The notes: generated by a model not told the origin, from the letters alone. 64,000 nt of DNA from Heterocephalus glaber (GCF_000247695.1 NW_004624747.1:14197946-14261945); one strand, 5' to 3'. Numbered from the stretch's first letter, positions 31,456 through 42,015 are shown. A program made the numbers and translations.

Positions 31456-31639
31456 GTATAATATTTGTTTTTGAGGACAGTAATTCAAGGAATATTTTTG
31501 TGGAGCCAACACTAAAAGTGAAATGACTAAATACAAGATCTTTGTGTGTTTAAAACCATACTCCAGAAGTGTACAGATCTTCTCTGTCACCTCTTGGAAA
31601 ATTCTAGTTTCCTCCCGACCTAGAGCTTAGATGTGTGTG

Positions 31640-32512
31640 ACAATGGAGAAATGAGCAAAAGGCTGGAATTGGCACATCACAAAGAACATGTCTAAATGGC
31701 CAGTAACACTAAGGGGACACGCTGTGCCTCAGGAGACATTAGAGAAATGCATACTACAGCCTTTCTACAATGTGATACCACATTGATACACCCATCAAAA
31801 GAGCTAAAATGAAAAAGACTGTCAGTGCCAAGGTTGTTGCGGATGCAGGCAACTGGAATTCACTTGCACTGCTGGTGGCAGTATCAATTGGTGCCACCAC
31901 TCTGGATAAATGTTTAGTGTCTTCTAAAGCTGCATGTATGCAGATTCTCTGGCCAGAAATTTTACCAGTAGGAAACCTACATTGATTCACCAAAAGACAT
32001 AGACAACAAAACAAAAGAAAAGAAAACAAAAAACACACGCATGCCACTTTTGTAATAGCTTTATCACTCTTCTTCCTCTATGTAAAAAGAGAATCCCAAC
32101 ATCTTTCAACAGATAAATGAATAAATATATTGTGGCACATTTACACAGTAGAGTATTATATAGCATTGAGAAGGAACAAATGACAATTATACTCCAAAAC
32201 ATAAATAAATCCCATAAACATAATGTGCAAATGAAGCCAGAGCCACAAGAGTATATACTCTACGATCCATTTATGTGAAGTTCAAAATCCAACAAAATTA
32301 ATCAGTAGTGCTAGAAATGAGGATGGTGATTACCATTGGAGAGAATGGAGGTCACATCTCGAAGACAGCTTACAGTGTTTAGGTAATGTGCTATATCTTG
32401 GTGAGGAGGTCGTGTGGATCTTTTTACTGTGTAAAAATTCATAAAGCTGTACATTTATATTTGTATGCTTTTCTCAGTGTATGCTATTTTCAATAAAATT
32501 GTTTTTTGAAAG
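31640..32512 (+). repeat. Old L1, 3' end of ORF2 region and 3'UTR, sense, decayed
   Basis: 'agagaaatgcatactacagcctttctacaatgtgataccacattgatacacccatcaaaagagctaaaatgaaaaagactg', 'gttgttgcggatgcaggcaactggaattcacttgcactgctggtgg', 'gataaatgaataaatatattgtggcacatttacacagtagagtattatatagcat' and a 3'UTR ending AATAAAATTG. It carries many stops. Confidence 0.9.
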
Positions 32513-32514
32513 CA

Positions 32515-33570
32515 TTTGGAGGAAGAATAAAATAATTTGGGGAAAATCTACTAGTGGAAAGAGATTTCCAAACACACAGGCAAATGCAAGAATTTGGGAA
32601 ATTGGTCCTGATGCAAGATATTGGAATGATAAAAGGCCAATTCTTCAGACCTTTGCTACAAACCCAAAGTGAAGCCTCTGAGATATTTCTCATTTGCATT
32701 TCTAGGGAGTTTAATCTCTGGACAGACACAGGAATAAAGTGAAAAACAGAGCAGAACCAATAAAGGAGGAAAACTTGATGGAAACTTTGAGTAAAGCTGA
32801 TCACAATATATGTATCTAGGGGTTGGCATTGGATTGAGAACAGTGAAAATTCTGCTGTCATTCAGGCCTAGAATTTAGAGGGAAATGTTCTAAAAATCTG
32901 GTAAAAGATTGACATGAATTCATGACCAGAGCCTCTAGAAAGAAATGTGACATTAGATGGTTGAAGGACTCTAGACCCACATTTTTGAATGAAATGAATA
33001 TGAATAAATTTGTATTCATGTGAATAAAATGAACGAGCAAAATGGAGTGAGGAAAATAACTATGTATCATTCTAATAACAAACCAAGGTGCCACATCAAA
33101 CTGATTTTGCCTAAGATGGCTGGGAGGGTATGTTTCAGGAGTATATGGAACATTCTAGAATATTTGAGAATATTCTGTAAGAATCCAGAAAACCTAAAGG
33201 CAAGAATAGTGGAAAGTATTAAATAATAGCAAGAAGAATGCATTTTCAAAAGGATTTGCATTGTTTGGAATAAGTAGATATGCAAGGAGATAATAGGTCC
33301 ACTATTTGAGGAAGATGGGGGATTAAACTATGCAGAAAACATTTATTGTGTTTGTTCCATTAGGCTCCATTGGCACAGTACGTAGCACATAACAGGTGTG
33401 GTGCACATAGTTGTTGAGTGATTGGATAGATTCAATGATCTTTAATGGCAGTCCCTGCTTTAGTAGACCTGCTGTTGGTGATGACACAAATGTACCATAA
33501 TATGGAACCCAGAGTTGTGCAGGGAGAAGAGAAGGAGAATCTGACACAGCTTCTTTAACAGAAGATCGTA
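32515..33570. other. AT-rich sequence, nothing firm
   Basis: A MIR 3'-like piece is possible at 33365-33425 ('ggcacagtacgtagcacataacaggtgtggtgcacatagttgttgagtg'). No exon was recognised. The antisense frame at 32490-32861 has no supporting features. Confidence 0.4.
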
Positions 33571-33574
33571 CCTA

Positions 33575-33664
33575 TTTTTTTTTTTTTTTTGTATGAGGGA
33601 TCAAACTCAGGACCTTTCGCTTGTGAGGCAGGCGGTGGAATCACTGAGCTAAATCCCTGGCCCT
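33575..33664 (-). repeat. ID-type SINE, stand-alone, type A, antisense
   Basis: A T-run, GAGGGATCAAACTCAGGACC (reversed B box region), CGCTTGTGAGGCAGGCGG (reversed type A region), CACTGAGCTAAATCCC. The 7-bp duplication GTACCTA flanks it (33568-33574 and 33665-33671). Confidence 0.92.
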
Positions 33665-33834
33665 GTACCTAGTTTTGATGATCCCTGAATATATGCCTGA
33701 ATCCAAGGCAACATATTCATCAACAACAGGAGAAAGACATAGAAGCTCAGACGACATCTGAGTACCAAGCCCACATCTGGCCACGTCTCTCTTGGAGAGG
33801 CCAGAAGAGTATATCCTGATTACCTAAGTTACAA

Positions 33835-33975
33835 GATTACTAAAAGTAGGTACTATCTTTATTCTCATTTTGCACATAGGGAAACTGAGGACTGAGAGGT
33901 GATTTGCCCTTCAGGGTCATCCTGTCAGTAAATAGCAGATCTAGGACAGACTCCAGGACCAGCAAAGATTGCCAT
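33835..33975 (-). repeat. MIR, antisense
   Basis: 'taggtactatctttattctcattttgcacatagggaaactgaggactgagaggtgatttgcccttcagggtcatcctgtcagtaaatagcagatctagg' is a reversed MIR. Confidence 0.85.
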
Positions 33976-34179
33976 TACATTCTCTCACAAGGGAGAGGGA
34001 GCTGGTAGATGACCCTCAGGGTTTCTCTGTAACTCTGTGGTTCTGGATGATGGGAGAATCTGCTGGTTTGGATTGTTCTGTCTCCTTAACTGGAAAGAGA
34101 AATTCTTGGGCTTAGTTTCTGCTGGCTTGAACTCTGCCTCTACTTGAACAAAAAAGCCATTATCTGAATGTTTTGTGAC

Positions 34180-34425
34180 CTTGGTTGAAGCAGCAGCAAA
34201 GTTGTTCTGTTAAACTCATGCCTTCCATTCAACTGTACCTTTTCTCCCTTGAACCTATTAGGCTTTTGTGGCATCTGCTTTTATTTCCCTTTTGGTGCCA
34301 ATAATACACTTTGTTGAGAATGAGGTTTTGTAAAATGAGGAAATCATCTGCAAAAACATTGCCTTGTCTATATTAGTGAGTTGTAACTTGATATCAAGTT
34401 CTTTATCATAACAAACCCCATCCAT
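34180..34425. promoter_or_regulatory. Candidate conserved non-coding element
   Basis: This repeat-free, T-rich block has ordered words such as CTTTTGGTGCCAATAATACAC and GTAACTTGATATCAAG (TTGATATCAA is palindromic, at about 34388-34397). No conservation data are available. Confidence 0.27.
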
Positions 34426-34925
34426 TTGCTTGAAGCCCTGGGCTCTGCTGTTGCTGGGAAGAAAGCTTTTCTTTTTCTTTGTGAAAGCAGAAAGATGGAC
34501 CTTCAGAAATGGCCATTTATGCTGAGAAACTCTAGCAGGCTCTTAACTGAAACCACATGCATTGTGGTCCTGTCATTTACAGCGGGAGACACCCTCATGA
34601 TCTTCTGCTTTTGCTTTAAAACATCATCTGGACCACTCTGCCATCAATCTTGTCTAATGATCTATTTACCCACAGTACACAGTTACAGACAGACACTCAT
34701 TATAATCCAGGGAGGAAGACAGGGCAGCAGTGAAACCAAGGGACTGCAGGATCAGATCGTTTAGCAATTGGTCTGAAAGGCAGCCTTTCCTTGATGTCCA
34801 AGTGGCGGGGCTGTCTAGGGCTTTCTTTTTTGCTTTTTAAAAGATGAAACTGTTACAATAATTAAGGGAGAAGCTAAAGGTCACAGGGGGATACCTAACA
34901 TATTATTAGGTGTCATGACATGACA
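34426..34925. other. Unique sequence
   Basis: A 112-codon frame (34426-34764) lacks domain or splice support, so no gene is called. Confidence 0.4.
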
Positions 34926-34927
34926 GG

Positions 34928-34974
34928 GCGATAGGGAGGGAGGGAGGGAGAGAGAGAGAGAGAGGGAGAGAGAA
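34928..34974. repeat. (GGGA)n/(GA)n microsatellite
   Basis: Three to four GGGA units are followed by a GA run with one GGG interruption. Confidence 0.9.
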
Positions 34975-34979
34975 TATCT

Positions 34980-35490
34980 ATAGCTTCCAAATTCTTGGTG
35001 AAATCAAGACTGTCTTCTGGGATGTTGTGTTTTTTAATTTTCCCTGAATCAGTTTGCTGCTTAGAGCCACTTGGCCTCTGCCCAACACCCCCGTCCTTGT
35101 CCTTTCCTTCAGGACCTTTGTATGCATTAAACTAAGACCCATTAAGTGTCAGAAGAAGGTCTCTTCCTACACAGGCAGACAAAGACTAGTGGGTCTGGTT
35201 TCCTTTCAAGTCAACCTATGGGAAGGCCATGTTCTCATACCGGAAAAGGAAGATGGGGCCACTCTGTTCTGTAAGTGTAAGACGGCTGCATCTGATGTGC
35301 CTTCTGTGCACAGGGGCATCCTCTCCTAGAATGACCCTATAACTTCTGATGAGCTCAAAAAGGTGTTGGCGACAGGAACTTGGGCTGTATGAGTGTGGCC
35401 TAAATCTGCATTTGGAGAAGCTCAAGAAAATGAGGCCAAATCTCCAATCCAGTAAAGATGAGCTTCTTTGGGCATCCAGCAGAGGAGAAA
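34980..35490. other. Unique sequence, nothing recognised
   Basis: No supported feature. Confidence 0.4.
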
Positions 35491-35494
35491 ATTG

Positions 35495-35715
35495 GGGCAT
35501 CGGGGCCAGTTGGGCCTGGTTTTGAGTATCAGCTTCTCCATGCCCTAGGAGTACAACTCTGTATGACTCTACTACACAAGTCACTTTTTCCCCCTGAGCC
35601 TCAGTATTTTTATCTGCAAAATGAACCTGAAGGTACTTTCCTCATGGGGCAGTTGCAAGGCCTAGAAATGATGTTTGTAAGTCAACTGCTATGTGGTCAA
35701 TCTTGAGTATATGGT
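35495..35715 (+). repeat. MIR SINE
   Basis: 'ggcctggttttgagtatcagcttc', 'acacaagtcactttttccccctgagcctcagtatttttatctgcaaaatgaacctgaaggtactttcctcatggggcagttgcaagg' fits MIR order. Confidence 0.8.
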
Positions 35716-35719
35716 ATAA

Positions 35720-37210
35720 GAACAAGATAGTCTAATAGGTAGGATGGGTCAGACTGAAAGTACAAGATGCCATAGAAAACAGACTCCAAAAGAAAGTGAG
35801 AAAGATCACCTTGTCACTCTAGAAGAATGGGTTTCTCAATCTGTGACCACTTTGAGACGGTAATGAGAGAGAATGCAACGGCAGAGCAGGATTTATGAAG
35901 TGATTTTTTTCAATATCAGCTTTTGTGTTGGCTTAAATCATGACCCTAAAGGGAAGAGGCCACTTTATCCTTCACCTCAAAAGGAATGAGGGAGTGGCCA
36001 CATGGGACTGTCCAAGACCTTAAAATGAGATCCTGCACCTGAGGACTTGTGGATTGATCTCTGAAACCTTCTTGGAAAATCTAAGAGTCAGAGGCAGGTT
36101 AGCAAGTCTTTTGGGGCAGGAGAGAGAGGTGGAGAGTAGCAGCTGTGTCCATGGTATAGGAAATCTGGGGCAGATGTAGCAGCAGAAGAAATATCAACCT
36201 GGGGTGCTGCCCACAATGGCTCCCACCTGAGACATAAGTGATCCCAATACCATGAGTCTGGGGGGTGCCAACTACTGATAAACCAGGGTCTAAGGGGAGC
36301 ACACAGCCAGTAGAAAATATGTAGGGACTTTGCACTGAGAGATCTTCAGTAGAGATCTTGCAAAAACCTAAGAGTAGTGCCTGGAGGAAAAGGAGCTAGC
36401 TTCAGGCATCTGCTGGACTTAGGGAGAACAGAGCTATCTTTCTACAGTGCTCTTAAGAGCTTTTCTATGTCCACCATTTCCCTTCCAGCCAATATGGTTA
36501 GAAAGCTAAGAGGGCTGCAGGATCTCTGTGGGTACAGAAAATGGCATGCCCCACAACTCCCTCCTGGATGGCCTGCCTGAAACCATTCTGAACAGGAAGG
36601 AGAGGGAGGCCACTCCTTTCCCTGAGGGAAGATTGCAGTGTCACCTAATAACATGAATCGATGCTTTTAGTTTCTGAACTGTGACTGTGTTTTGTGAGAC
36701 TGGCTACCACCCATGGGTAAGCAGCAAAGGTACTAGATCCACTATTTTATGCACAGAAGAGCTTCCTTTGCTGAAAATATCTGAAGGTGGCAACAAGAGG
36801 CAAAAATAAGGTTGCGTTTTGATAAGATCCCAGGCTTCTTTCAGTAACGGATGACATTTGTGACTACTGGCATTACAGACGACAGCACGGAGGCTTCATG
36901 GGCTTCTTGGTAGTGGGCTGGAGTGGACCCAGACTCCTGCGGAGTGTTTGTTAGTTGTCAACTTCAAGGACTGTTGGAGTAAGTACAATGTCCTTGAAAA
37001 ACACCCTGGACTTTGACTTTGGTGAATGAGGACAAACCAGGTGAGCACAGCCCTATAGGACACAATCAGCATTTTCTTTACCCCTCATAGTTCCTCAAAG
37101 TGGGTGGGTTTCCTTTCCTCTATTCCTGTTTTGAGAGTGGGAGCACATTTTCTCTCATTCCATGTATCTACCAACAGAAAAAGCCAGGCTTACCTTGCTG
37201 AGTAACACAA
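35720..37210. other. Unique sequence
   Basis: No repeat or exon is firm over about 1.5 kb. The part at 36780-36960 has a conserved-looking texture (AAAAATAAGGTTGCGTTTTG, TAACGGATGACATTTGTGAC) with several CpGs. Confidence 0.35.
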
Positions 37211-37214
37211 CCTA

Positions 37215-37400
37215 CTTGTTAAGAGTGGGAACTCTTCAAATCAACCTGACTTGGGTTCAAATGCTAGATGGTCTATTCACTAGCTATATGAATTTGGTGA
37301 ACTCATTTAGCATTAGTTTCCTCGCCTGTAAAATGGGACTAATAGTGTCTAGCTGTTAGCATGGTAGAGGGCATGGAATTGGATGATACCTGTAAGAGGT
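37215..37400 (+). repeat. MIR SINE, interrupted by an LTR
   Basis: 'gttaagagtgggaactcttcaaatcaacctgacttgggttcaaatgc' to 'tttcctcgcctgtaaaatgggactaatagtgtc' is MIR. The expected MIR 3' end ('gtagcacatagtaagtacccaaca') reappears at about 37697-37725 beyond the LTR. Confidence 0.85.
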
Positions 37401-37401
37401 T

Positions 37402-37692
37402 AATGTGATGTTTTAGAACAGCCGGCCCCAAGGCAGGATGGCATGACACAGGGCATTGTGGAGAAAAGCTGCTCATGGCATGGCATCCAGGAAGCAGAGA
37501 ATCAAGGGAGGAGCCAGGAAGGGAAATCTAACCTTACTGGTCATGTCCACAGTTACCCACCTCTTCCAACCAGGGCCCGACTCCTCACGGCAAGAAAGCT
37601 ATAATGGCCCTATAAGCCAATGACCTGCCAAAGGTACTGCCTATGACTGCATGAGGCTTTAGGGGGACATCTAAATATAAACCGTAACACAT
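37402..37692 (-). mobile_element. MaLR-type LTR, antisense, inserted in a MIR
   Basis: 'gagaaaagctgctcatggcatggcatccaggaagcagagaatcaaggg', 'tccacagttacccacctcttccaaccagggcccgactcctcac', 'tgcatgaggctttagggggacatctaaatataaaccgtaac' is the reversed 5' part of a rodent MaLR LTR. The 3' part is missing. MIR sequence flanks it on both sides. Confidence 0.72.
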
Positions 37693-37844
37693 GACATGTA
37701 GCACATAGTAAGTACCCAACAAGCAGCAGGAATTATTTCTATTGCCATTATTATGCCTGTGCAATTTACCATTTGCATGCCTTATTTTGCTATCCTCAAG
37801 ACAAAATTGAGACAATGGTTACTTCTTGTCACTAAAACACAGTA

Positions 37845-38195
37845 CCCAACACCCCTAGCTCTAAGAAGAATAAGTTTATTTTGGTTCACAGTTTGTAGCA
37901 GTTTCAGTCTATCGTTACCTGGCTCCAAAGTAGGGCAGCCTGGCAGAGGGGCCTGGCCAAGGAAGCTCACTTGTGGCATAGTGGGCAGGAAGCAGAGAGG
38001 GAAGGAGATAGACCCTTCCAGTCTGTATCCCCGCTGACTGACCTCCTCCAAACAGGCTTCACCTCCCAAATCATAGTTAGCTATAAACTGATCCACTGAT
38101 GAGTATCACTCCCACATGATCCAGTCACCTCCCCAAAGCCCCACCTATGAGCACATGAGGCTTGGGGACATCCAGATATAAGCCCTAACAAATGA
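37845..38195 (-). mobile_element. MaLR-type LTR, antisense, more complete
   Basis: 'aataagtttattttggttcacagtttgtagcagtttcagtctatcg' (reversed polyadenylation side), 'ctcacttgtggcatagtgggcaggaagcagagagg', 'tgactgacctcctccaaacaggcttcacctcccaaatc', 'gatccagtcacctccccaaagccccacctatgagcacatgaggcttggggacatccag'. It belongs to the same family as the element 150 bp to its left, in the same orientation. Confidence 0.8.
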
Positions 38196-38319
38196 TGGTT
38201 CATTAGAAAATAGTTTTTTAGGGAAATATATTTCTTTTTAGAAAAAGCTGATGTTGGCACTATACTCATGTATGGGACAGACTGGGGTATACATAAAGCA
38301 CCAAAAGGTAGAATATGAA

Positions 38320-38480
38320 TCAATTTCAATTACTACGCTGGGCCTGGTCTTTATGGGCATTATCATGGATCTTCACAAGATTCATGTCGTGTCGTATGAG
38401 AAATTCAGCATTGGACAGGAAGAGCAGATGATGGCCCTGGATCACAGAGCAGGAAAGCAGAATCCGAGTTAGGACTCAAG
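38320..38480 (-). repeat. MIR-like fragment, antisense
   Basis: 'ttactacgctgggcctggtctttatgggcattatcatgg' and 'cctggatcacagagcaggaaagcagaatccgagttaggactcaa' resemble reversed MIR ends. The middle is replaced or eroded. Confidence 0.5.
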
Positions 38481-38484
38481 GCCT

Positions 38485-38835
38485 ATGGTGCAGGGGCCAA
38501 GTCAACTGGCCTTGACAAAAGTTTTGTCTGGTCAGAGAAAAATTGTGCTTGTTCAGAGGCAATTTAAATTTCAGGTCCCAATCACAAGGGAAAGTGGATG
38601 GGGAGAGTTATTTATTGGTGTGGGGCAGGTCAGCAACAAGTAAGGAGGCCAGCGAGGGTTACAGAAGCCTCCAGGTTGTGTGCTCCACTTTGGACATCCC
38701 ATCTTTTTTCCATCCCCTGTGAGGCTGACAGACCTGTGTTCTCTCAAACTCCTTCCTACCTGTCAACAAGCATTGCTTCCTGAGTTTTGAGAAGCTGCTT
38801 TAAAAAGGTCTAAAAATATCAAAGAAGCAATTTGA
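38485..38835. other. Unique sequence, nothing recognised
   Basis: No supported feature. Confidence 0.4.
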
Positions 38836-38839
38836 TTAT

Positions 38840-39050
38840 TAGGGGATGAGATCAGCTAATAAGTAATAGCAACATAGGTGAGAGTCATGTGCTAATTGCC
38901 TTTTGGGTATTTTCTTCAAGGGCTCTTGAAAATGAACCATTTTAGTCACGTTACCCTATTGGCTCCTTCTCCTGAATGCATATAAAATAATCAGCATGAG
39001 AGCTGTCATCTTTGGAAATGTCAGTATTTAAACATCTTAATTCTTGATAT
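38840..39050. promoter_or_regulatory. Candidate conserved non-coding element
   Basis: This repeat-free block contains GATCAGCTAATAAGTAATAG, CATGTGCTAATTGCCTTTTG and GCATATAAAATAATCAGCATG (MEF2/bZIP/homeodomain-like words). The call is by appearance only. Confidence 0.3.
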
Positions 39051-39084
39051 TTGGGGGGTATGGCTTCGATCCCTGAGTGGAAAT

Positions 39085-39540
39085 ACTTACTGAACACTCA
39101 GTAGGTGTTAGGGGCTTCTCTGCATTGGTCTTCCTAACAATCTGAGGCAGGAACTGTTACTATTTCTATATGAGTCACAGGAAACTGAGTCACAGACAGT
39201 AAGTTGCTCAAGGTCACATTGCAAGTTTTAGAATGGGTGTCCATATTTATAGGAACACTTAGCATAGGTTGGGAATGCAGCCATGAATAAAATGTTTGTG
39301 GCCTGTATTCAAATGGAATTTGCAGTTGCCCAAGGAATGAGTGGCCCTATTCATGATGTAGAGCTATCCTTGGTCCTGAGAGCAAAGATGAACTAACATT
39401 GAACATTTTCCTAGTGCCAGCTCCTTTGCTGAGCTTTGGGGCAGATAGAATCATGAGCTCCAGCAAGATCACTTTCTCTAAGGGCTCCAAGCCTAGTGGT
39501 GCAATTGGAAAAATAAATAGGCTATTATGATGCAGGGTAT
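39085..39540 (-). repeat. MIR followed by L2 fragment, both antisense
   Basis: 39085-39235 is reversed MIR ('gaacactcagtaggtgttagggg...ggaaactgagtcacagacagtaagttgctcaaggtcacattgcaag'). 39240-39540 resembles reversed L2 ('cagccatgaataaaatgtttgtggcctgtattc', 'aagggctccaagcctagtggtgcaattgg'). Confidence 0.6.
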
Positions 39541-39544
39541 ATTT

Positions 39545-39900
39545 TGTAGTAAATAAAAAATTCAGTGAGTCAGAGCTTCGATTCAGAGTGAATCCATTTA
39601 ACTCGATTTTTACCCAAATTATTCAACCCAATTAAGCTGTTTACGATGATCAACATCTCAGCTACACACACCCCAGCACCTAATCCCTCATTAGCTGGGG
39701 CTATCTTCCTCTTATTTTTATCTAGCAGGTCTTGGCAGTGTATTGACCCAAGATCAAAATATGCCTTTCTTAGAAAATGTGACTCTAATTAGAAATGGCT
39801 TATAAATCTTCATTGAAATGAGCATTATGTAGAAAGATGAGTCTAAGCCACATCTTCTACAGAGGACTTTTTCTTCTACTCCCTATCCTTAGCTGTAATT
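39545..39900. promoter_or_regulatory. Candidate conserved non-coding element
   Basis: About 350 bp are repeat-free and AT-rich, with many homeodomain-like words: CCCAATTAAGCTG, CCCTCATTAGCTGG, GACTCTAATTAGAAATGG and ACCCAAATTATTCAACCC. This density and texture is the most enhancer-like in the window, but conservation was not tested. Confidence 0.38.
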
Positions 39901-40129
39901 CTCTGCCAGAAACTCAATAGTATATTTTAAAAAGAGCTAAATGCAAATGTTCTTGTCTGTGGTCACGGGCACAGTCACATTCTTATTTGCATTGCCTACA
40001 GCTAAAATTGGTACTCACTTTTTTTCTGCTAGAGAATTTTTGAAAATTGCCCCAGCAGATGCCCCTTTTAGAGATGCTTGTCCACTTCCCCACATTATGA
40101 TAGTCTGGGAGGCTCATCTTAATAACACA

Positions 40130-40345
40130 GGCTTTCTGTACTTATCGGTCCTGGATTCAAATCCCAACTCCATCACCTGCTTATGGGGTGCCTCTGGGTA
40201 GGTTAAACAAAATCTTTGAGGCTTGTTTTTCTCATCTATGCAGCTAGGGGTTTATGATAACACCTGTTCCACAGGATTGAGGAGTTACATTTTAATTGTA
40301 TACACAAAGCGCCTGGTACAAATAGATGTGTTATAGCTATTATTT
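40130..40345 (+). repeat. MIR SINE
   Basis: 'atcggtcctggattcaaatcccaactccatcacctgc', 'ctgggtaggttaaacaaaatctttgaggcttgtttttctcatctatgcag', 'aacacctgttccacaggattgaggagtt', 'aaagcgcctggtacaaatagatg' is near full length. Confidence 0.85.
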
Positions 40346-40394
40346 TGCTCTCTGGAATCATGTAGCAACAAAAGAGCCCAGAAACTGATAGGTC

Positions 40395-40500
40395 AGGTTC
40401 TCTGTTTCTGCAGATGAAAAACCAAAGAGGTTAAATGGCTTGTCCAAATTCCCACAGCCAGGTAGTGAGAAAACCAGGCACCAGACCTCCTAATTCTAGG
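40395..40500 (-). repeat. MIR fragment, antisense
   Basis: 'ctgcagatgaaaaaccaaagaggttaaatggcttgtccaaattcccacagccaggtagtgagaaaaccaggcaccagacctcc' is reversed MIR. Confidence 0.7.
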
Positions 40501-40504
40501 CAAG

Positions 40505-40775
40505 GGGTATACTTGGTCCACCACCAGTTGGAGCTCTGGGAATATCTTGTTATGGAAAACCATCAGGATTTGATTGTTTCAGGGGAAGTCTTGAGAGGTA
40601 TCTTTGAGCTATTCCTTTCCTACATTCCACCTAGACTGCAGGCTCCTCTATTGGTCCCAAGCAGGGTTGGTTTGGCTTTAATTCTAATTAATGGCTGGTT
40701 ATAAGGTAAACAAAGCCTAGAAAGATGGACCAAGTACTGTGGGATACTTGACTTATGGCAACAAAGCTGATGTGT
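40505..40775. other. Unique sequence, nothing recognised
   Basis: No supported feature. Confidence 0.4.
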
Positions 40776-40910
40776 CTCTCACCCTTGAGGAACTTCTAGT
40801 TTGCAAAGGAAGATAGTGTTATAAAGGGGAATCTCGTGGTGCAAAGGAAGAATGTGACTTGGTTTAGGAGGGACCGGTCAGGGAGGGCTTCTTTAAAGAA
40901 ATGACAATTA

Positions 40911-41094
40911 AGCATCCAGGTGTGGAGGCACAATCTGTAATCCTAGCACTCTGGAAGGGTGAGGCAGGAGGATCACAAAGTGGACCCCAGCCTAGGCAAT
41001 TTCTTGACTAGTGAGATCCTGTCTCAAAATAAAAAATTTAAAAAGCTAGGGACATAGCTCAGTGCAAAGCCCCTGGTTTCAGTCCTCAGTACTG
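40911..41094 (+). repeat. B1-dID composite SINE, sense
   Basis: B1 half: 'atccaggtgtggaggcacaatctgtaatcctagcactctggaagggtgaggcaggaggatcac...gagatcctgtctc'. Linker: AAAATAAAAAATTTAAAAAG. ID half: CTAGGGACATAGCTCAGTG then 'cccctggtttcagtcctcagtac'. Inserted in L2; its tail runs into the GA repeat. Confidence 0.9.
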
Positions 41095-41181
41095 AAGGAA
41101 GAAAGAAGGAGAGGAAGAAATAGAAGGAGAGGGAGAGAGAGGGAAAGGGAGAGGGAGGGAGGGAGAGAGGGAGAGAGAGGG

Positions 41182-41212
<31 letters not shown>
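41095..41212. repeat. GA/GGA/GAAA-rich tract grown from a SINE tail
   Basis: The purine-only sequence starts directly at the SINE tail (GAAGGAAGAAAGAAGG) and ends in a nearly pure GA run. The frames at 41024-41359 and 41062-41334 are products of it. Confidence 0.9.
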
Positions 41213-41410
41213 GGAAGTCAACACTGAAAGAAGTAGATGTTCTAGAAGGAGGAAGAAGATGGAGAGCACATCATATTCAAAACCAGTTTGAAACCAGTTT
41301 GATTCTGGATTCTGGATCAAGTGATGAGAGATGAAGCTGGAGAATTTGGCAGAGGTCATATCATATGGAGCCTTTTAAACCTCATTAAAGTCATCCATCC
41401 TCATTTTGAG

Positions 41411-41458
41411 GGGTGTGTGTGTGTGTGTGCGTGTGCATGTGCGTGTGCATGTGTGTTT
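41411..41458. repeat. (GT)n microsatellite with GC/CA interruptions
   Basis: About 46 bp of GT with GC and CAT interruptions lie inside the L2. Confidence 0.92.
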
Positions 41459-41660
41459 GGAGGGTGCACTGGATTGTTTTAAGCAAGGAAAGGACAATAC
41501 CACATTGGCATTGAAATAGAATGTGTTGGAAAGAGGGTCAGACTAAAAGTAGAGTTCAGTCAGGGGTTGATGGAATTGTTTGGATAAGAGATGATGACAT
41601 TAGGGATCAGAAGGTGACCTTGAGGATGGAGGCAGTGTCCACAAAACACATATCTGAGGG

Positions 41661-42015
41661 CAGGGGTCACAGCCCCTGGGCCACAGACCTGTACAGACAC
41701 TGCTTCATGGTCTGTTAGGAACTGGGGCACACAGCAGAGGAGTGGTGAGTGAGCAAGTGAAGCTCCATCTGTATTCACAGCAGCTCCCCAACACTAACAT
41801 CACAGCATGAGCTCCACCTCCTGCTAGATCAGCAATGGCATTGGATTCTCATAGGAGCTTGAATTCTACTGTGAACCATGCCTAAAATGGATCTAGTTTC
41901 CAAGCTAGTCTGAATCATCCCGAAGCCATCCCACTCAGCCCCCACCCTGTTGGAAAAATTGTCTTCCACAAAACTGGTCCCTGTTGCCAAAAAGCTGGGA
42001 GGCTGGGGACCACTG
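41661..42015. mobile_element. MER1/Charlie3-like hAT non-autonomous DNA transposon
   Basis: The left end CAGGGGTCACAGCCCCTGGG and right end GGCTGGGGACCACTG are hAT-type termini. Internal phrases agree with a well known element: 'tggtctgttaggaactggggcacacagcag', 'tgagctccacctcctgctagatcagcaatggcattggattctcataggag', 'aaaattgtcttccacaaaactggtccctgttgcc'. The 355-bp copy looks close to intact for a deleted form. No 8-bp duplication is visible (TCTGAGGG on the left, CCCTAGGA on the right). The name is from memory; a rodent relative of the family is possible. Confidence 0.72.

Larger units (their letters stand above)
40780..41650 (-). repeat. L2 LINE fragment, antisense, with insertions
   Basis: 'cccttgaggaacttctagtttgcaaaggaag' and 'gaccggtcagggagggcttctttaaagaaatgac' give reversed L2. 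After the SINE and GA repeat, 'gaggtcatatcatatggagccttttaaacc', 'gggtgcactggattgttttaagcaaggaaaggac' and 'ggatcagaaggtgaccttgaggatgg' continue in L2 order. So one L2 was split by later insertions. Confidence 0.68.

Noticed and set aside
34426..34764. 112-codon frame with Cys/Phe-rich segment
   Set aside because: No splice acceptor or donor, no domain, and no match to any family I know.
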